A DNA stretch of 64,000 nucleotides from Roseovarius sp. M141 (GCF_024355225.1 NZ_VCNH01000008.1:930001-994000), one strand, 5' to 3'; shown: positions 43,931-53,169, counted from the first letter of the stretch. Numbers and translations are program-made. The notes: a model not told the origin generated them from the sequence alone.

Positions 43931-45370
43931 ATGGAGATGCCGACACCCGACGCTGAAATTGTCGCGCGCAAGCCGCAGATCGTGCAGCGGCTGTCAGCGG
44001 CGCTGCCGCCCGGCACGATCATTTCCGATGTGGCCGAGACGCGCGCGTATGAATGTGACGCGCTCAGTGCCTATCGCTGTCCGCCCCTGGCCGTCGCGTT
44101 GCCGCGCACGACCGACGAGGTCGCGACCGTGCTGCGCCTGTGCAATGAGATGCGCGTGCCCATCGTGCCCCGCGGCGCCGGCACGTCGCTGGCCGGTGGA
44201 TCGCTGCCGACCGCCGATTGCGTCGTGCTGGGCGTCGCGCGTCTGAATGCAGTGCTGGAGACGGATCTGCCCAACCGCACCATCCGCGTCGGATCGGGCC
44301 GCACGAACCTGAGCGTGACTGGCGCCGTCGAGGCGGATGGGTTCTTCTACGCGCCCGACCCCAGCAGCCAGCTGGCCTGTGCCATTGCGGGCAACATCGC
44401 GATGAATTCGGGCGGCGCGCATTGCCTCAAATACGGCGTGACGACCAACAACCTGCTGGGCGTGACACTGGTGACGATGGACGGCACGGTGCATGACATC
44501 GGCGGAGCGTACATGGATGCCGGGGGGCTGGACCTGCTGGCGCTGATTTGCGGCAGCGAGGGGCAGCTGGGAGTCGTGACCGAGGCGACCTTGCGCATCC
44601 TGCCCAAGCCCGAGGGCGCGCGCCCGGTGCTGATCGGATATGACAGCAGCGAGGTGGCGGGCGCCTGCGTGTCCGACATCATCAAGGCCGGCGTTCTGCC
44701 CGTCGCCATCGAATTCATGGACAGCCCCTGCATCCGCGCGACCGAGGCGTTCGCCCATGCCGGATACCCCGATTGCGAGGCGCTGCTGATCGTCGAGGTC
44801 GAGGGAAGCCCGGCCGAGATCGACGAGCAGCTTGAGATCATCCTTGAGATCGCGCGTCGCCATGACCCCGTCGAACTGCGCGAAAGCGCCTCGGCTGAGG
44901 AAAGCGCGCGCATCTGGCTGGGGCGCAAATCCGCGTTTGGTGCGATGGGGCAGATGGGGGATTACATGTGTCTGGACGGGACCATTCCGGTCAGCCAGCT
45001 GCCGTTCGTTCTGCGCCGGATTGGCGAGCTGAGCGATGAGTTCGGGCTAAAGGTGGGCAACGTGTTTCATGCCGGGGACGGCAACATGCACCCGCTGATC
45101 ATCTACGATGCCAACACGCCCGGCCAGTTGGAAAAATGCGAGGCGTTTGGGGCGGAAATCCTGAAGCTGTGCGTTGAGGTGGGTGGTTGCCTGACCGGCG
45201 AACATGGGGTCGGAATCGAGAAGCGCGATCTGATGAAGTATCAATACGCGCCCGAGGATCTGGACATGCAGATGGCGGTCAAGGATGTGTTCGACCCCGG
45301 CTGGCTGCTGAACCCGGCCAAGGTGTTTCCGCTCGCGCAAAGTGCTGCGCGGCGGATGGCGGCGCAGTAG
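43931..45370 (+). CDS. glcD: Glycolate oxidase FAD subunit GlcD
   Basis: 479 residues from ATG 43931, with a CAGGAGG site. The FAD-binding_4 domain carries PRGAGTSLAGGSLPT (about 78-92) and IAGNIAMNSGGAHCLKYG (about 152-170). The C-terminal oxidase domain has GNVFHAGDGNMHPLI and GCLTGEHGVGIEKRDLM. Oxidises glycolate to glyoxylate with electrons passed via GlcF to quinone. The longer open frame starting at 43793 has no family similarity. Confidence 0.92.
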   Translation: MEMPTPDAEIVARKPQIVQRLSAALPPGTIISDVAETRAYECDALSAYRCPPLAVALPRTTDEVATVLRLCNEMRVPIVPRGAGTSLAGGSLPTADCVVLGVARLNAVLETDLPNRTIRVGSGRTNLSVTGAVEADGFFYAPDPSSQLACAIAGNIAMNSGGAHCLKYGVTTNNLLGVTLVTMDGTVHDIGGAYMDAGGLDLLALICGSEGQLGVVTEATLRILPKPEGARPVLIGYDSSEVAGACVSDIIKAGVLPVAIEFMDSPCIRATEAFAHAGYPDCEALLIVEVEGSPAEIDEQLEIILEIARRHDPVELRESASAEESARIWLGRKSAFGAMGQMGDYMCLDGTIPVSQLPFVLRRIGELSDEFGLKVGNVFHAGDGNMHPLIIYDANTPGQLEKCEAFGAEILKLCVEVGGCLTGEHGVGIEKRDLMKYQYAPEDLDMQMAVKDVFDPGWLLNPAKVFPLAQSAARRMAAQ

Positions 45371-45405
45371 GATCCGGGGGCGGCGCGTGTGGTAAGTTCT
45401 GATTG

Positions 45406-45427
45406 GATATTTAAGGCAAGAAGAAAG
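45406..45427 (+). repeat. Dispersed motif, copy e, directly before glcE
   Basis: The bases read GATATTTAAGGCAAGAAGAA and then AG, almost the same as the inverted copy near 60705. Here the end of the motif supplies the ribosome site region of glcE. Confidence 0.45.
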
Positions 45428-45429
45428 TG

Positions 45430-46551
45430 ATGCGTCCGGAAACTGAACAGGAGCTTGCGCAGATGGTCGCCGGTGCCGCTGGGCCATTGCGCATCGTTGG
45501 CGGCGGCACGCGCAGCTATGGCTTGGCGCAGGGCGAGGTGCTGTCGACTGCCGGGCTGAGCGGTGTGACGCTGTACGAGCCGGGGGCGCTGACGCTGGTG
45601 GCGCGCGCAGGCACACCGCTGGCCGAGGTCGAGGCGCTGCTGGCGCGCGAGGGGCAGTGCCTGCCGTTCGAGCCGATGGATCATCGCGTGCTGCTGGGGG
45701 GGGAGGGCATGCCGACCATCGGGGGCGTGGTGGCGGGCAATGTTTCCGGCCCGCGGCGTATTTCGGTCGGGGCGTGCCGTGATTTTCTGCTGGGCGTGCG
45801 GTTTGTCGATGGCATGGGCCGCGTGCTGAAGAATGGCGGGCGCGTGATGAAGAACGTTACCGGCTATGATTTGGCCCGGCTGATGGCGGGCAGCCATGGC
45901 ACGCTGGGCGTGTTGAGCGAGGTGTCGCTGAAGGTGCTGCCGGTGGCGCGCGCGTCCGCGACTCTGGCGTTGGACGGGCTGGAGCCTGCGCGCGCCGTTG
46001 CGGCCCTGTCGCGCGCGCTGGGATCGCCCTATGAGGTGTCGGGGGCAACCCATGTCGTGGCCGGAGCGGCGCGCACCCTGCTGAGGCTGGAGGGGTTTGC
46101 GGCGTCGGTCGCCTATCGCGCCGAGCGTCTGAGCAGCCTGCTGGCCGAATTTGGTGACTGGCAGGTTTTGGCGGATGCCGGGGATGTCTGGCGCGATGTG
46201 CGCGATGTCGCTGCGCTGCAGGGGGCTGGGGATGTGTGGCGCCTGTCCACGCGTCCCTCGGATGCACCGGCGCTGGCCGCGTGCGTGCCGGGCGCCGATG
46301 CTGTGTTTGACTGGGGCGGCGGTCTGATTTGGCTGCGCGTGCCGGAGGGGACGGATCTGCGCGCGGAATTGTGCCGGTTTGATGGCCATGCAACGCTGGT
46401 GCGCGCATCTCCTGAGACCAAGCTGCGGCTGGGCGTTTTCCCCCGGTCGGCGGCACCCCTTGCGGCGATTGAGGCAGGCTTGCGCGCGCGGTTCGATCCG
46501 CGAGGGATCTTTACCCCGGGGCTGATGGCGCCGGGCGGCAGGGGGATCTGA
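45430..46551 (+). CDS. glcE: Glycolate oxidase FAD-binding subunit GlcE
   Basis: 373 residues from ATG 45430 (adjacent GTG 45427 possible). The FAD-binding_4 half is visible: LRIVGGGTRSYG (about 18), MPTIGGVVAGNVSGPRRISVGACRDFLLGVRFVDGMGR (about 95-130), GRVMKNVTGYDLARLMAGSHGTLGV. Companion of GlcD in the glycolate dehydrogenase complex. The stop codon shares its last base with the start of glcF. Confidence 0.9.
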   Translation: MRPETEQELAQMVAGAAGPLRIVGGGTRSYGLAQGEVLSTAGLSGVTLYEPGALTLVARAGTPLAEVEALLAREGQCLPFEPMDHRVLLGGEGMPTIGGVVAGNVSGPRRISVGACRDFLLGVRFVDGMGRVLKNGGRVMKNVTGYDLARLMAGSHGTLGVLSEVSLKVLPVARASATLALDGLEPARAVAALSRALGSPYEVSGATHVVAGAARTLLRLEGFAASVAYRAERLSSLLAEFGDWQVLADAGDVWRDVRDVAALQGAGDVWRLSTRPSDAPALAACVPGADAVFDWGGGLIWLRVPEGTDLRAELCRFDGHATLVRASPETKLRLGVFPRSAAPLAAIEAGLRARFDPRGIFTPGLMAPGGRGI

Positions 46552-47861
46552 TGCAAACCCATTTCACGCCCGAGCAATTGGCCGATCCCGATACCGAACG
46601 GTCGAACGCGATCCTGCGCGCCTGCGTGCATTGCGGGTTCTGTACGGCAACCTGCCCGACATATCAGGTGCTTGGTGATGAGCTGGACAGCCCGCGCGGC
46701 CGTATCTACCTGATCAAGGACATGCTGGAGAATGACCGCATACCGGACGCCAGGACGGTGCTGCATATCGACCGCTGCCTGTCCTGCCTGGCCTGCATGA
46801 CGACCTGTCCGTCGGGTGTGCATTACATGCATCTGGTCGATCACGCGCGCGCCTATATCGAAGAGCGCTACAAGCGTCCTTTGGGCGAGCGCGCGCTGCG
46901 CTGGATGCTGGCGCGGATACTACCCTATCCGATGCGCTTTCGCCTTGCCCTGCTGGGGGCCAAGGCGGCGCGCCCCTTTGCGCGGCTGATGCCCGATGCG
47001 CGGCTGCGCGCGATGCTGGAGATGGCCCCAGAGCAGATTCCACCGGTCAGCCGCAACGACGATCCGCAGAGCTTTGCGCCCGCCGCGCCGCGCCGCAAGC
47101 GCGTCGCGCTGATGACGGGTTGCGCGCAGAAGGCGCTGAATACGGATATCAACGATGCCACCATCCGCCTGCTGACGCGGCTGGGCTGCGAAGTGGTGGT
47201 GGCCAAGGGGGCCGGATGCTGCGGTGCGCTGGTGCATCACATGGGCAAGACCGGTGAAAGCCACGCGGCGGCGGCCAGCAACATTCGCGCGTGGAGCGCC
47301 GAGATGAATGGCGGTGGCCTTGATGCCATTGTCATCAACACCTCGGGCTGCGGCACGACGGTCAAGGATTACGGGCACATGTTGCGCGATGATGCGCTGG
47401 CCGTGGATGCCGCGCGGGTGTCGGCGCGGGCGATGGACGTGACCGAGCTGCTGGCCCAACTGGACCTGCCCGAAGGCGCGCCAAAGGGGCTGACAGTGGC
47501 CTATCATGCCGCCTGTTCGCTGCAACATGGCCAGCAGATCAAGACCTTGCCCAAGGATCTGCTGAAGCGCGCGGGCTTTGCAGTGGTCGAGCCCAGCGAT
47601 AGCCATCTGTGCTGTGGGTCGGCCGGAACCTACAACCTGATGCAGCCCGAGATTTCGCGCCAGTTGAAGGACCGCAAGATCCAGACGCTGGAGGCGCGGG
47701 CGCCCGATATCATCGCAGCTGGTAATATCGGTTGCATGATGCAGATCGGCAGCGGCACGGATGTGCCGGTCGTGCACACGGTCGAACTGCTGGACTGGGC
47801 AACTGGCGGTCCGGTGCCGCCCAGCCTGGCGGGGCGCGTGCGTGTCACGCCGGATGCCTGA
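46551..47861 (+). CDS. glcF: Glycolate oxidase iron-sulfur subunit GlcF
   Basis: 436 residues. Two 4Fe-4S motifs CVHCGFCTATCP (about 25) and CLSCLACMTTCP (about 77) are followed by the two cysteine-rich CCG domains (GAGCCGALVHHMG near 225 and SHLCCGSAGTYNL near 355). Transfers electrons from the flavin subunits to the respiratory quinone pool. Together with glcD and glcE it lets the cell use glycolate released by phytoplankton. Confidence 0.93.
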   Translation: MQTHFTPEQLADPDTERSNAILRACVHCGFCTATCPTYQVLGDELDSPRGRIYLIKDMLENDRIPDARTVLHIDRCLSCLACMTTCPSGVHYMHLVDHARAYIEERYKRPLGERALRWMLARILPYPMRFRLALLGAKAARPFARLMPDARLRAMLEMAPEQIPPVSRNDDPQSFAPAAPRRKRVALMTGCAQKALNTDINDATIRLLTRLGCEVVVAKGAGCCGALVHHMGKTGESHAAAASNIRAWSAEMNGGGLDAIVINTSGCGTTVKDYGHMLRDDALAVDAARVSARAMDVTELLAQLDLPEGAPKGLTVAYHAACSLQHGQQIKTLPKDLLKRAGFAVVEPSDSHLCCGSAGTYNLMQPEISRQLKDRKIQTLEARAPDIIAAGNIGCMMQIGSGTDVPVVHTVELLDWATGGPVPPSLAGRVRVTPDA

Positions 47862-47921
47862 ATTTTACCTCAGAGCGTCGGTAGCCGAATCTGCCCGACC
47901 TTTACATGATCGGAGACATGC

Positions 47922-48743
47922 ATGCCGCGCCATTTGTTGACGGTCATCATGCTGGCCCTGACCTGGGCCGTCCTGACGGTGCCTGCCGCGCAAGCGCAGG
48001 ACACCGGGCTGAGGCGGCTCGATACCGGCGATGACGGGCGCGGCTGGGAGGGTGTGGGCCGTCTGGACCTTGCCGGGCGCGGGTTTTGCACCGGGGCGCT
48101 GATTGCGCCCGATCTGGTGCTGACGGCGGCGCATTGCCTTTATGACAAGGCGACGGGCGCGCGGCTGGAGGATGAGAAGATCGAGTTTCTGGCCGGTTGG
48201 CGCAATGGCCACGCCTCGGCCTATCGCTGGGTCAGGCGGGCGGTGGTGCATCCGTCCTACGCCTTTGGCGGGGTCGCGGCTGCCTCGCGCGTGCGCGACG
48301 ACGTCGCCCTGCTGGAGTTGCGGCACCCCATCCGCAACGCGCGCGTTGTGCCCTTCGGCACCGACAAACGGCCCCGGACCGGGCAGCGCGTCGGCGTCGT
48401 CAGCTATGCGCGCGGTCGCGCGGATGTGCCTTCGTTGCAAGAGGTTTGCGATGTGATGGCCAATCAGGAAGGCGTTCTGGTGATGTCGTGTGACGTGGAT
48501 TTCGGCAGCTCTGGCGCGCCCATCTTTACGTTTGACGGCGGTGCGCCGCGTGTCGTGTCGGTCGTGTCGGCCATGGCTGATGTGGATGGGCAGAAGGTAT
48601 CGCTGGGCACCCAGCTGGAACTGCCGCTGAAGGTTCTGCGGGCCGAACTGGCCTCGGGCGGGGTCATGCGCGCGGGCAGCCGACCCTACATGGCGGCTGT
48701 CGCCCAGCCGCGCCGGACCGGCGCGAAATTCGCCAAGCCATAA
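47922..48743 (+). CDS. Secreted trypsin-like serine protease
   Basis: 273 residues with a signal peptide (LLTVIMLALTWAVLTVPAAQAQ). The catalytic triad is visible: His in LTAAHCLYD (about 69), Asp in RDDVALLELRHP (about 126), Ser in DFGSSGAPIF (about 200). Cys in GFCTG and AAHC form the usual first disulfide. Periplasmic or secreted endopeptidase; the target is unknown. Confidence 0.88.
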   Translation: MPRHLLTVIMLALTWAVLTVPAAQAQDTGLRRLDTGDDGRGWEGVGRLDLAGRGFCTGALIAPDLVLTAAHCLYDKATGARLEDEKIEFLAGWRNGHASAYRWVRRAVVHPSYAFGGVAAASRVRDDVALLELRHPIRNARVVPFGTDKRPRTGQRVGVVSYARGRADVPSLQEVCDVMANQEGVLVMSCDVDFGSSGAPIFTFDGGAPRVVSVVSAMADVDGQKVSLGTQLELPLKVLRAELASGGVMRAGSRPYMAAVAQPRRTGAKFAKP

Positions 48744-48758
48744 GGCGCTTGGCCGGGC

Positions 48759-48787
48759 CTTGAAACGGCCGCGCCGCTTACCCAGAT
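48759..48787 (+). promoter_or_regulatory. Sigma-32 (RpoH)-like promoter before hsp20
   Basis: CTTGAAA at 48759-48765, then 16 bases, then CCAGAT at 48782-48787. The -35 is a full heat-shock match; the -10 is only partial. Initiation here would give a leader of roughly 90 bases before the hsp20 ATG. Confidence 0.45.
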
Positions 48788-48814
48788 ATCTAGAGCCGGA
48801 CGCCGCAAGGGTCC

Positions 48815-48881
48815 GCGCAAAGGCCGCCTGTCCCATGAGGGAAGGCATAACATACTGTTATCGCTCAATGGAGGATGACCC
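48815..48881 (+). promoter_or_regulatory. ROSE-like RNA thermometer in the hsp20 leader
   Basis: Immediately before the ATG the leader reads TCGCTCAATGGAGGATGACC. U-C-(G)-C-U-C can pair with G-A-G-G-A around an AAUG loop (48861-48875), hiding the GGAGGA ribosome site, with one bulged G. The U(U/C)GCU element facing the ribosome site is the defining feature of ROSE elements of alphaproteobacterial small heat-shock genes. Upstream hairpins are ATAACA/TGTTAT (48847-48861, sharing one base) and GCC..TCCC/GGGA.GGC around 48820-48846. Confidence 0.6.
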
Positions 48882-49349
48882 ATGCGAAACTTTGACTTGG
48901 CCCCGCTTTATCGGGCCACTGTTGGCTTTGACCAGATCGCGGACATGATGGACCGTGTCCTGACCAGTGATGTCGCACAGCCGACCTACCCCCCTTATAA
49001 CATCGAAAAGACTGCGGACGACGGATGGCGTATTTCAATTGCCGTGGCAGGCTTTGCCGAGGATGATCTGTCGGTCGAGCTGCGCGAGGGCGCGCTGATC
49101 GTTTCGGCCCAGAAGGCAGATGACGGCGAAGAGCGCACATATCTGCATCGCGGTATCGCGACCCGCGCGTTCGAGCGGCGCTTTCAGCTGGCCGACCATG
49201 TCCGCGTGACCGGCGCGGCCCATGCCGATGGTATGCTGCATGTCGATCTGGTGCGCGAAGTGCCCGAGGCGCTGAAACCCCGCCGCATCGCGATCGAAAG
49301 CCGCAGCGCCAGCAACAAGGACGTTCTTGACACCAAAGCGGTGAACTAG
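48882..49349 (+). CDS. Small heat-shock protein, Hsp20/IbpA family
   Basis: 155 residues. The alpha-crystallin domain spans about 35-130, with YNIEKTADDGWRISIAVAGFAEDDLSVELREGALIV and the terminal LHVDLVREVPEALKPRRIAI carrying the IAI-like C-terminal anchor. ATP-independent holdase in the cytoplasm. Heat induction is supported by the sigma-32-like promoter and thermometer leader; a strong terminator follows. Confidence 0.93.
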   Translation: MRNFDLAPLYRATVGFDQIADMMDRVLTSDVAQPTYPPYNIEKTADDGWRISIAVAGFAEDDLSVELREGALIVSAQKADDGEERTYLHRGIATRAFERRFQLADHVRVTGAAHADGMLHVDLVREVPEALKPRRIAIESRSASNKDVLDTKAVN

Positions 49350-49356
49350 GACGAAA

Positions 49357-49384
49357 ACGCCCCGCCGGATTTCCGGCGGGGCGT
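49357..49384 (+). terminator. Strong intrinsic terminator after hsp20
   Basis: A perfect 13-base-pair GC-rich stem with a TT loop, between hsp20 and the converging dehydrogenase gene. A short T-rich tail (ATTTGT) follows on the plus strand; on the minus strand the stem is followed by TTTTCG, so it may serve both. Confidence 0.85.
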
Positions 49385-49410
49385 ATTTGTCAGCATCAGC
49401 TGTCTGAGGC

Positions 49411-50880
49411 TCAGACCGACATGCAGATGTATTTCATCTCCAGATAATCGTCGATGCCGTGGTGGCTGCCTTCGCGGCCAAGGCCGGATTGCTTGACCCC
49501 GCCGAACGGGGCCAGCTCGGTCGAGATGATGCCGGTGTTCACGCCGACGATGCCATATTCCAGCGCCTCGGCCACCTTGTAGACGCGGGAAAGATCCTTG
49601 GCGTAGAAATAGCTGGCAAGGCCGAATATCGTGTCGTTGGCCATCGCGATGACATCATCCACATCATCGAACTTGAACAGCGGCGCGAGGGGGCCGAATG
49701 TCTCGTCCGTGGCGAACTGCATGTCCTGCGTGGCGCCGGTGATGATGGTGGGGGGCAGGAAGTGGCCGTCGCCGTCGGTCGGCTCGCCGCCGCCCAGGAT
49801 GACTTTGCCGCCCTTGGATTTGGCGTCGGCGACATGCTCCTGCACCTTCGTGATCGCGTCTGCATTGATGAGCGGGCCGAGGGTGACACCCTCATCCAGA
49901 CCGTCGCCCATCTTCAGCTTTTCGGTCGCCGCCTTCAGCTTTTCCGCGAAAGTGTCGTAGACGCCTGCCTGCACGTAGATCCGATTGGCGCAGACGCAGG
50001 TCTGGCCGTTGTTGCGGAACTTGGACATGATGGCGCCTTCGACGGCGGCATCCAGATCGGCGTCGTCAAACACGATGAAGGGTGCGTTGCCGCCCAGCTC
50101 CATCGAGCATTTCATGACCTGATCGGCGGCCTGTTTCAGCAGGATGCGGCCCACTTCGGTGCTGCCGGTGAAGGTCAGTTTACGCACGGCGGGGTTCTCG
50201 CAGAACTCCTTGCCAATCTCGGACGAGCTGGAGGAGGTGACGATGTTGAACACGCCCGCCGGGATGCCGGCCCGTTCGGCCAGAACGCCCATGGCGGTGG
50301 CGCTCAGCGGGGTTTCCTTGGCCGGGCGCCCGACGAATGCGCAGCCCGCGGCCAGCGCCGGGGCGGCCTTGCGGGTGATCATCGCGTTGGGAAAGTTCCA
50401 CGGCGTGATCGAGGCGGCGACGCCGATCGGCTGCTTGATCACGTTGATGCGCTTGTCGCGCTGGTGGCCGGGGATGATCTCGCCGTAGACGCGCTTGGCC
50501 TCTTCGGCGAAGAATTCGATGAAGGACGCGCCATAGGCGACCTCGCCCTTGGCTTCGGCCAGCGGCTTGCCCTGCTCGGCGGTCAGGATGATGCCCAGAT
50601 CGTGCTGGTGCTCCATCATCAGATCGAACCATTTGCGCATCACGCCTGCGCGCTCCTTGCCGGTCCACTTGGCCCATTCTTTCTGGGCCTTCTCGGCGGC
50701 GGCGATGGCCTGAGCCACCTGATCACGGCTGAGGTCCGCCATTTGCGCGATGACGTCGCCGCGCGCGGGGTTTTTCACGTCGAACGTCTTGTCGCCGCTG
50801 ACCCATTCGCCGTTCACATAGGATTTGTCGGCCAGCAGGCTGGGATCCTTGAGCAGGGATTTGAGATCGGTCTTGCTCAT
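49411..50880 (-). CDS. Succinate-semialdehyde dehydrogenase (NADP), GabD-like
   Basis: 489 residues from ATG 50880, with an AAAGGA site at suitable distance. ALDH motifs: ITPWNFPNAMITRK (about 153), FTGSTEVGR (about 230), catalytic Glu in MELGGNAPFIVF (about 254) and catalytic Cys in NNGQTCVCANRIYV (about 288). The sequence is closest in style to GabD. It oxidises succinate semialdehyde to succinate in GABA breakdown; no GABA transaminase lies next to it, so another aldehyde cannot be ruled out. Confidence 0.83.
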   Translation of the reverse strand: MSKTDLKSLLKDPSLLADKSYVNGEWVSGDKTFDVKNPARGDVIAQMADLSRDQVAQAIAAAEKAQKEWAKWTGKERAGVMRKWFDLMMEHQHDLGIILTAEQGKPLAEAKGEVAYGASFIEFFAEEAKRVYGEIIPGHQRDKRINVIKQPIGVAASITPWNFPNAMITRKAAPALAAGCAFVGRPAKETPLSATAMGVLAERAGIPAGVFNIVTSSSSSEIGKEFCENPAVRKLTFTGSTEVGRILLKQAADQVMKCSMELGGNAPFIVFDDADLDAAVEGAIMSKFRNNGQTCVCANRIYVQAGVYDTFAEKLKAATEKLKMGDGLDEGVTLGPLINADAITKVQEHVADAKSKGGKVILGGGEPTDGDGHFLPPTIITGATQDMQFATDETFGPLAPLFKFDDVDDVIAMANDTIFGLASYFYAKDLSRVYKVAEALEYGIVGVNTGIISTELAPFGGVKQSGLGREGSHHGIDDYLEMKYICMSV

Positions 50881-50962
50881 GTCATGCATCCTTTCGGGTT
50901 GAATTTGCGACGAGGCAAAGCATCTTGCGCCCGTTTTGTCCATATACGCCGGGCGGGGCAGG

Positions 50963-52084
50963 TCAGTTATTGCCCAGATACCGGGTCTGCACGCGCGTCC
51001 AGTCTTCGCTGCGCAGGTAGGTCAGAAGGGCGCGGTTCATCGGTTCGCGCAGTTCAGAGTCGGTGGGCAGGGCGATGCCATAGTCCTGTCGCCCGATGGC
51101 ATCTTCGAGAATGCGCACTTCGCCCTCGTAGTTTTGCATCGCGATATATTGCATCAGCGGCTTGTCATAGACAAACGCGCCGATCTGCCCTTCCAAAAGC
51201 GCGCCGAACCCGTCCGCGACGTTGTCGTAATGCGCGATGCGCAGGCCGCGCGCGGCCATTTCATCCGCGCCCGTCGTGTCGCTTACGACACCGACACGGT
51301 AGTTTTTCAGGTCCGAAACACTCTGGATCGGGGTGCCGAGACTGCCGACCGTCAACGATGCGGCGATGGCGGCGGTAAAGCTGGCGACGATCAGCATGGC
51401 GGTGAACATCCAGATCACCCCGACGATCCGCCCGCCCAGTGTCCGCGGCGCCTTGTCGCCATATCCGACGGTGGTCATTGTGACAGCGGCCCACCAGAAC
51501 CCATCGCCCAGGCCTTGCGCCGTGTCCTTGGGAAATTCCTCGTTATGGCCGCGCTCGAACGCCCAGACGGCGGCGCCGGCGATCAGCAGGACGGTGGACA
51601 GCGTGGCGATGGCGACGGCAAACTGCCAAGTAAAGAGGTTGCGTACCACCTGAAACCAGCCAGTGCCGGCCTCCGGGTCGACGGCGATGCCCAGACCGGT
51701 GGTATAGTAGGGAAAGGTGAAATCCAGCGCAGCCTCGCGCGCGGGGGTGATGGTGATGGCGGCAGCGGCTGCATCCACCTCGCCTGCCTCGACGGCACTC
51801 AGCATGCCACTCAGCGTGTCTTCGCGCCATTCGACGGCGCGGCCCAGATCGGCGGCTACGGCGGTGACGACGTCGATGGCGATGCCAGTCCATTCACCGC
51901 CCGCCCCGACAAAGGCAAAAGGCGGCACGTCCTTGGTCGCGATGATCAGCGGGCCGGTCTCCTGCGCCGATTGCGGCGTTGGGGCGGCGCCCTGTTGCTG
52001 CGCGATCGCGGGAAGCGCGCCCAGAAGCAGGGCGAAAATCAAGGCGAATGCACGGGCGGGGGCACGTGTTTTGGTTGTCGGCAC
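50963..52084 (-). CDS. GluR0-like ligand-gated potassium channel
   Basis: 373 residues from GTG 52084, which exposes a signal peptide (ARAFALIFALLLGALPAIAQ); the earlier part of the open frame is not family-like. Domain order: half of a periplasmic solute-binding domain (PLIIATKDVPPFAFVG... to about 150), membrane helix 1 (AVAIATLSTVLLIAGAAVWAF), a pore loop with the potassium filter TVGYGD, membrane helix 2 (VIWMFTAMLIVASFTAAIA), then the second half of the binding domain to the end. This is the architecture of prokaryotic ionotropic glutamate-receptor channels. The ligand is unknown, probably an amino acid. Confidence 0.88.
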   Translation of the reverse strand: MPTTKTRAPARAFALIFALLLGALPAIAQQQGAAPTPQSAQETGPLIIATKDVPPFAFVGAGGEWTGIAIDVVTAVAADLGRAVEWREDTLSGMLSAVEAGEVDAAAAAITITPAREAALDFTFPYYTTGLGIAVDPEAGTGWFQVVRNLFTWQFAVAIATLSTVLLIAGAAVWAFERGHNEEFPKDTAQGLGDGFWWAAVTMTTVGYGDKAPRTLGGRIVGVIWMFTAMLIVASFTAAIAASLTVGSLGTPIQSVSDLKNYRVGVVSDTTGADEMAARGLRIAHYDNVADGFGALLEGQIGAFVYDKPLMQYIAMQNYEGEVRILEDAIGRQDYGIALPTDSELREPMNRALLTYLRSEDWTRVQTRYLGNN

Positions 52085-52167
52085 GGCGTGCGGTCTCCCT
52101 TGTTTCCGGATGACGCGCCTTATCGGTATTTGCGGCAGTAGGTGCAAGGGTACAGCGCGCTTTGTCT

Positions 52168-53169
52168 CTACCCTGCGAAACGCTGCGACCAACAGGGCAG
52201 CACATCCCCGGGTGCGGGCCGCGCCATATAGATGGCGCGCGCGATGGCGCGGGCCAGACATGTCGCAGCGGCATGGCCCAGCAGCAGCGTGTCGCGCGCC
52301 GGATCGTTCAAATCGTGCGCGCCTGTGCTGGCGGCAAAGACCAGATCACCGTCCATCGGCGTGTGTGACGGCAGCAAGGCCCGCGCCATGCCGTCATGGG
52401 CGGCAGTGGCCATGCGCGTGCATTGCGCTTGGCCAAGGGCGGCATCGGTGGCGACGATGGCGATGGTGGTGTTTGCGTCATCGCCCATCTTGGTGCGCGG
52501 CAGATGCACCTTGCCATAGTCGCGCGCAGGGCCGAGACCGCCGAACTCATTCCCGATCTCGAACGGCGCGGCCCAGAACTGCGGGCCGTCCGCCACGGTC
52601 GCCGATCCCAGCGCGTTAACCGCCACCAGCGCGCCGACGACATGCCCCGAGGGCAGAACGCAGGACGCCGACCCCAGCCCCCCCTTCAGCGTTGCCGTCA
52701 ACGCACCGGTTCCGGCGCCCACGCTGCCCAGATCGAAACGGGTATCGCAGGCGGCCAGCGCCGCAGCGCCCAGCGGCCCATAGGGGTTTTGGGTCCACCC
52801 CTTGGCCCCGCCATTCAGCAGATCGAACAGGATCGCCGCCGGCACGATCGGCACGCGGACATCCCCCACGGCATAGCCGCGCCCGGCGGCCCGCAGCGCA
52901 TCCGTCACCCCCGATGCCGCGTCCAGCCCAAAGGCCGAGCCGCCCGAAAGCACGAGCGCATCGACCTGTTGCACCGTGCGGTCCGGGGCCAGCAGATCCG
53001 TCTCGCGCGTGCCGGGGGCGCCGCCCATGACGTGCACGCCCGCCGTGAACGGCGTATCCGCCGTCAGCACCGTGACGCCCGATTTCAACGCGCCATCGCT
53101 GGCGTTGCCGACGCGCAGCCCCGGCACGTCGGTCAACAGGTTTTGGGGGCCGGTCTGGATGCGCATCAT
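52168..53169 (-). CDS. P1/DmpA family (S58) peptidase
   Basis: 333 residues from ATG 53169 (ATG 53166 and 53181 are alternatives; AAAGG lies just before). Family features: TDVPGLRVGNASD (about 12), VDALVLSGGSAFGLDAASGV (about 68-88), and the GAGTGALTATLKGGLGSAS and VVGALVAVNALGSA region (about 150-190) where these enzymes self-cleave into two chains. Relatives are beta-peptidyl aminopeptidases and related amidases. Divergent from the creatinase gene. Confidence 0.85.
   Translation of the reverse strand: MMRIQTGPQNLLTDVPGLRVGNASDGALKSGVTVLTADTPFTAGVHVMGGAPGTRETDLLAPDRTVQQVDALVLSGGSAFGLDAASGVTDALRAAGRGYAVGDVRVPIVPAAILFDLLNGGAKGWTQNPYGPLGAAALAACDTRFDLGSVGAGTGALTATLKGGLGSASCVLPSGHVVGALVAVNALGSATVADGPQFWAAPFEIGNEFGGLGPARDYGKVHLPRTKMGDDANTTIAIVATDAALGQAQCTRMATAAHDGMARALLPSHTPMDGDLVFAASTGAHDLNDPARDTLLLGHAAATCLARAIARAIYMARPAPGDVLPCWSQRFAG

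Noticed and set aside
49459..51378. 639-codon plus-strand frame across the dehydrogenase and channel genes
   Set aside because: Antisense to two genes with clear catalytic and pore motifs; composition is that of a mirrored high-GC frame.
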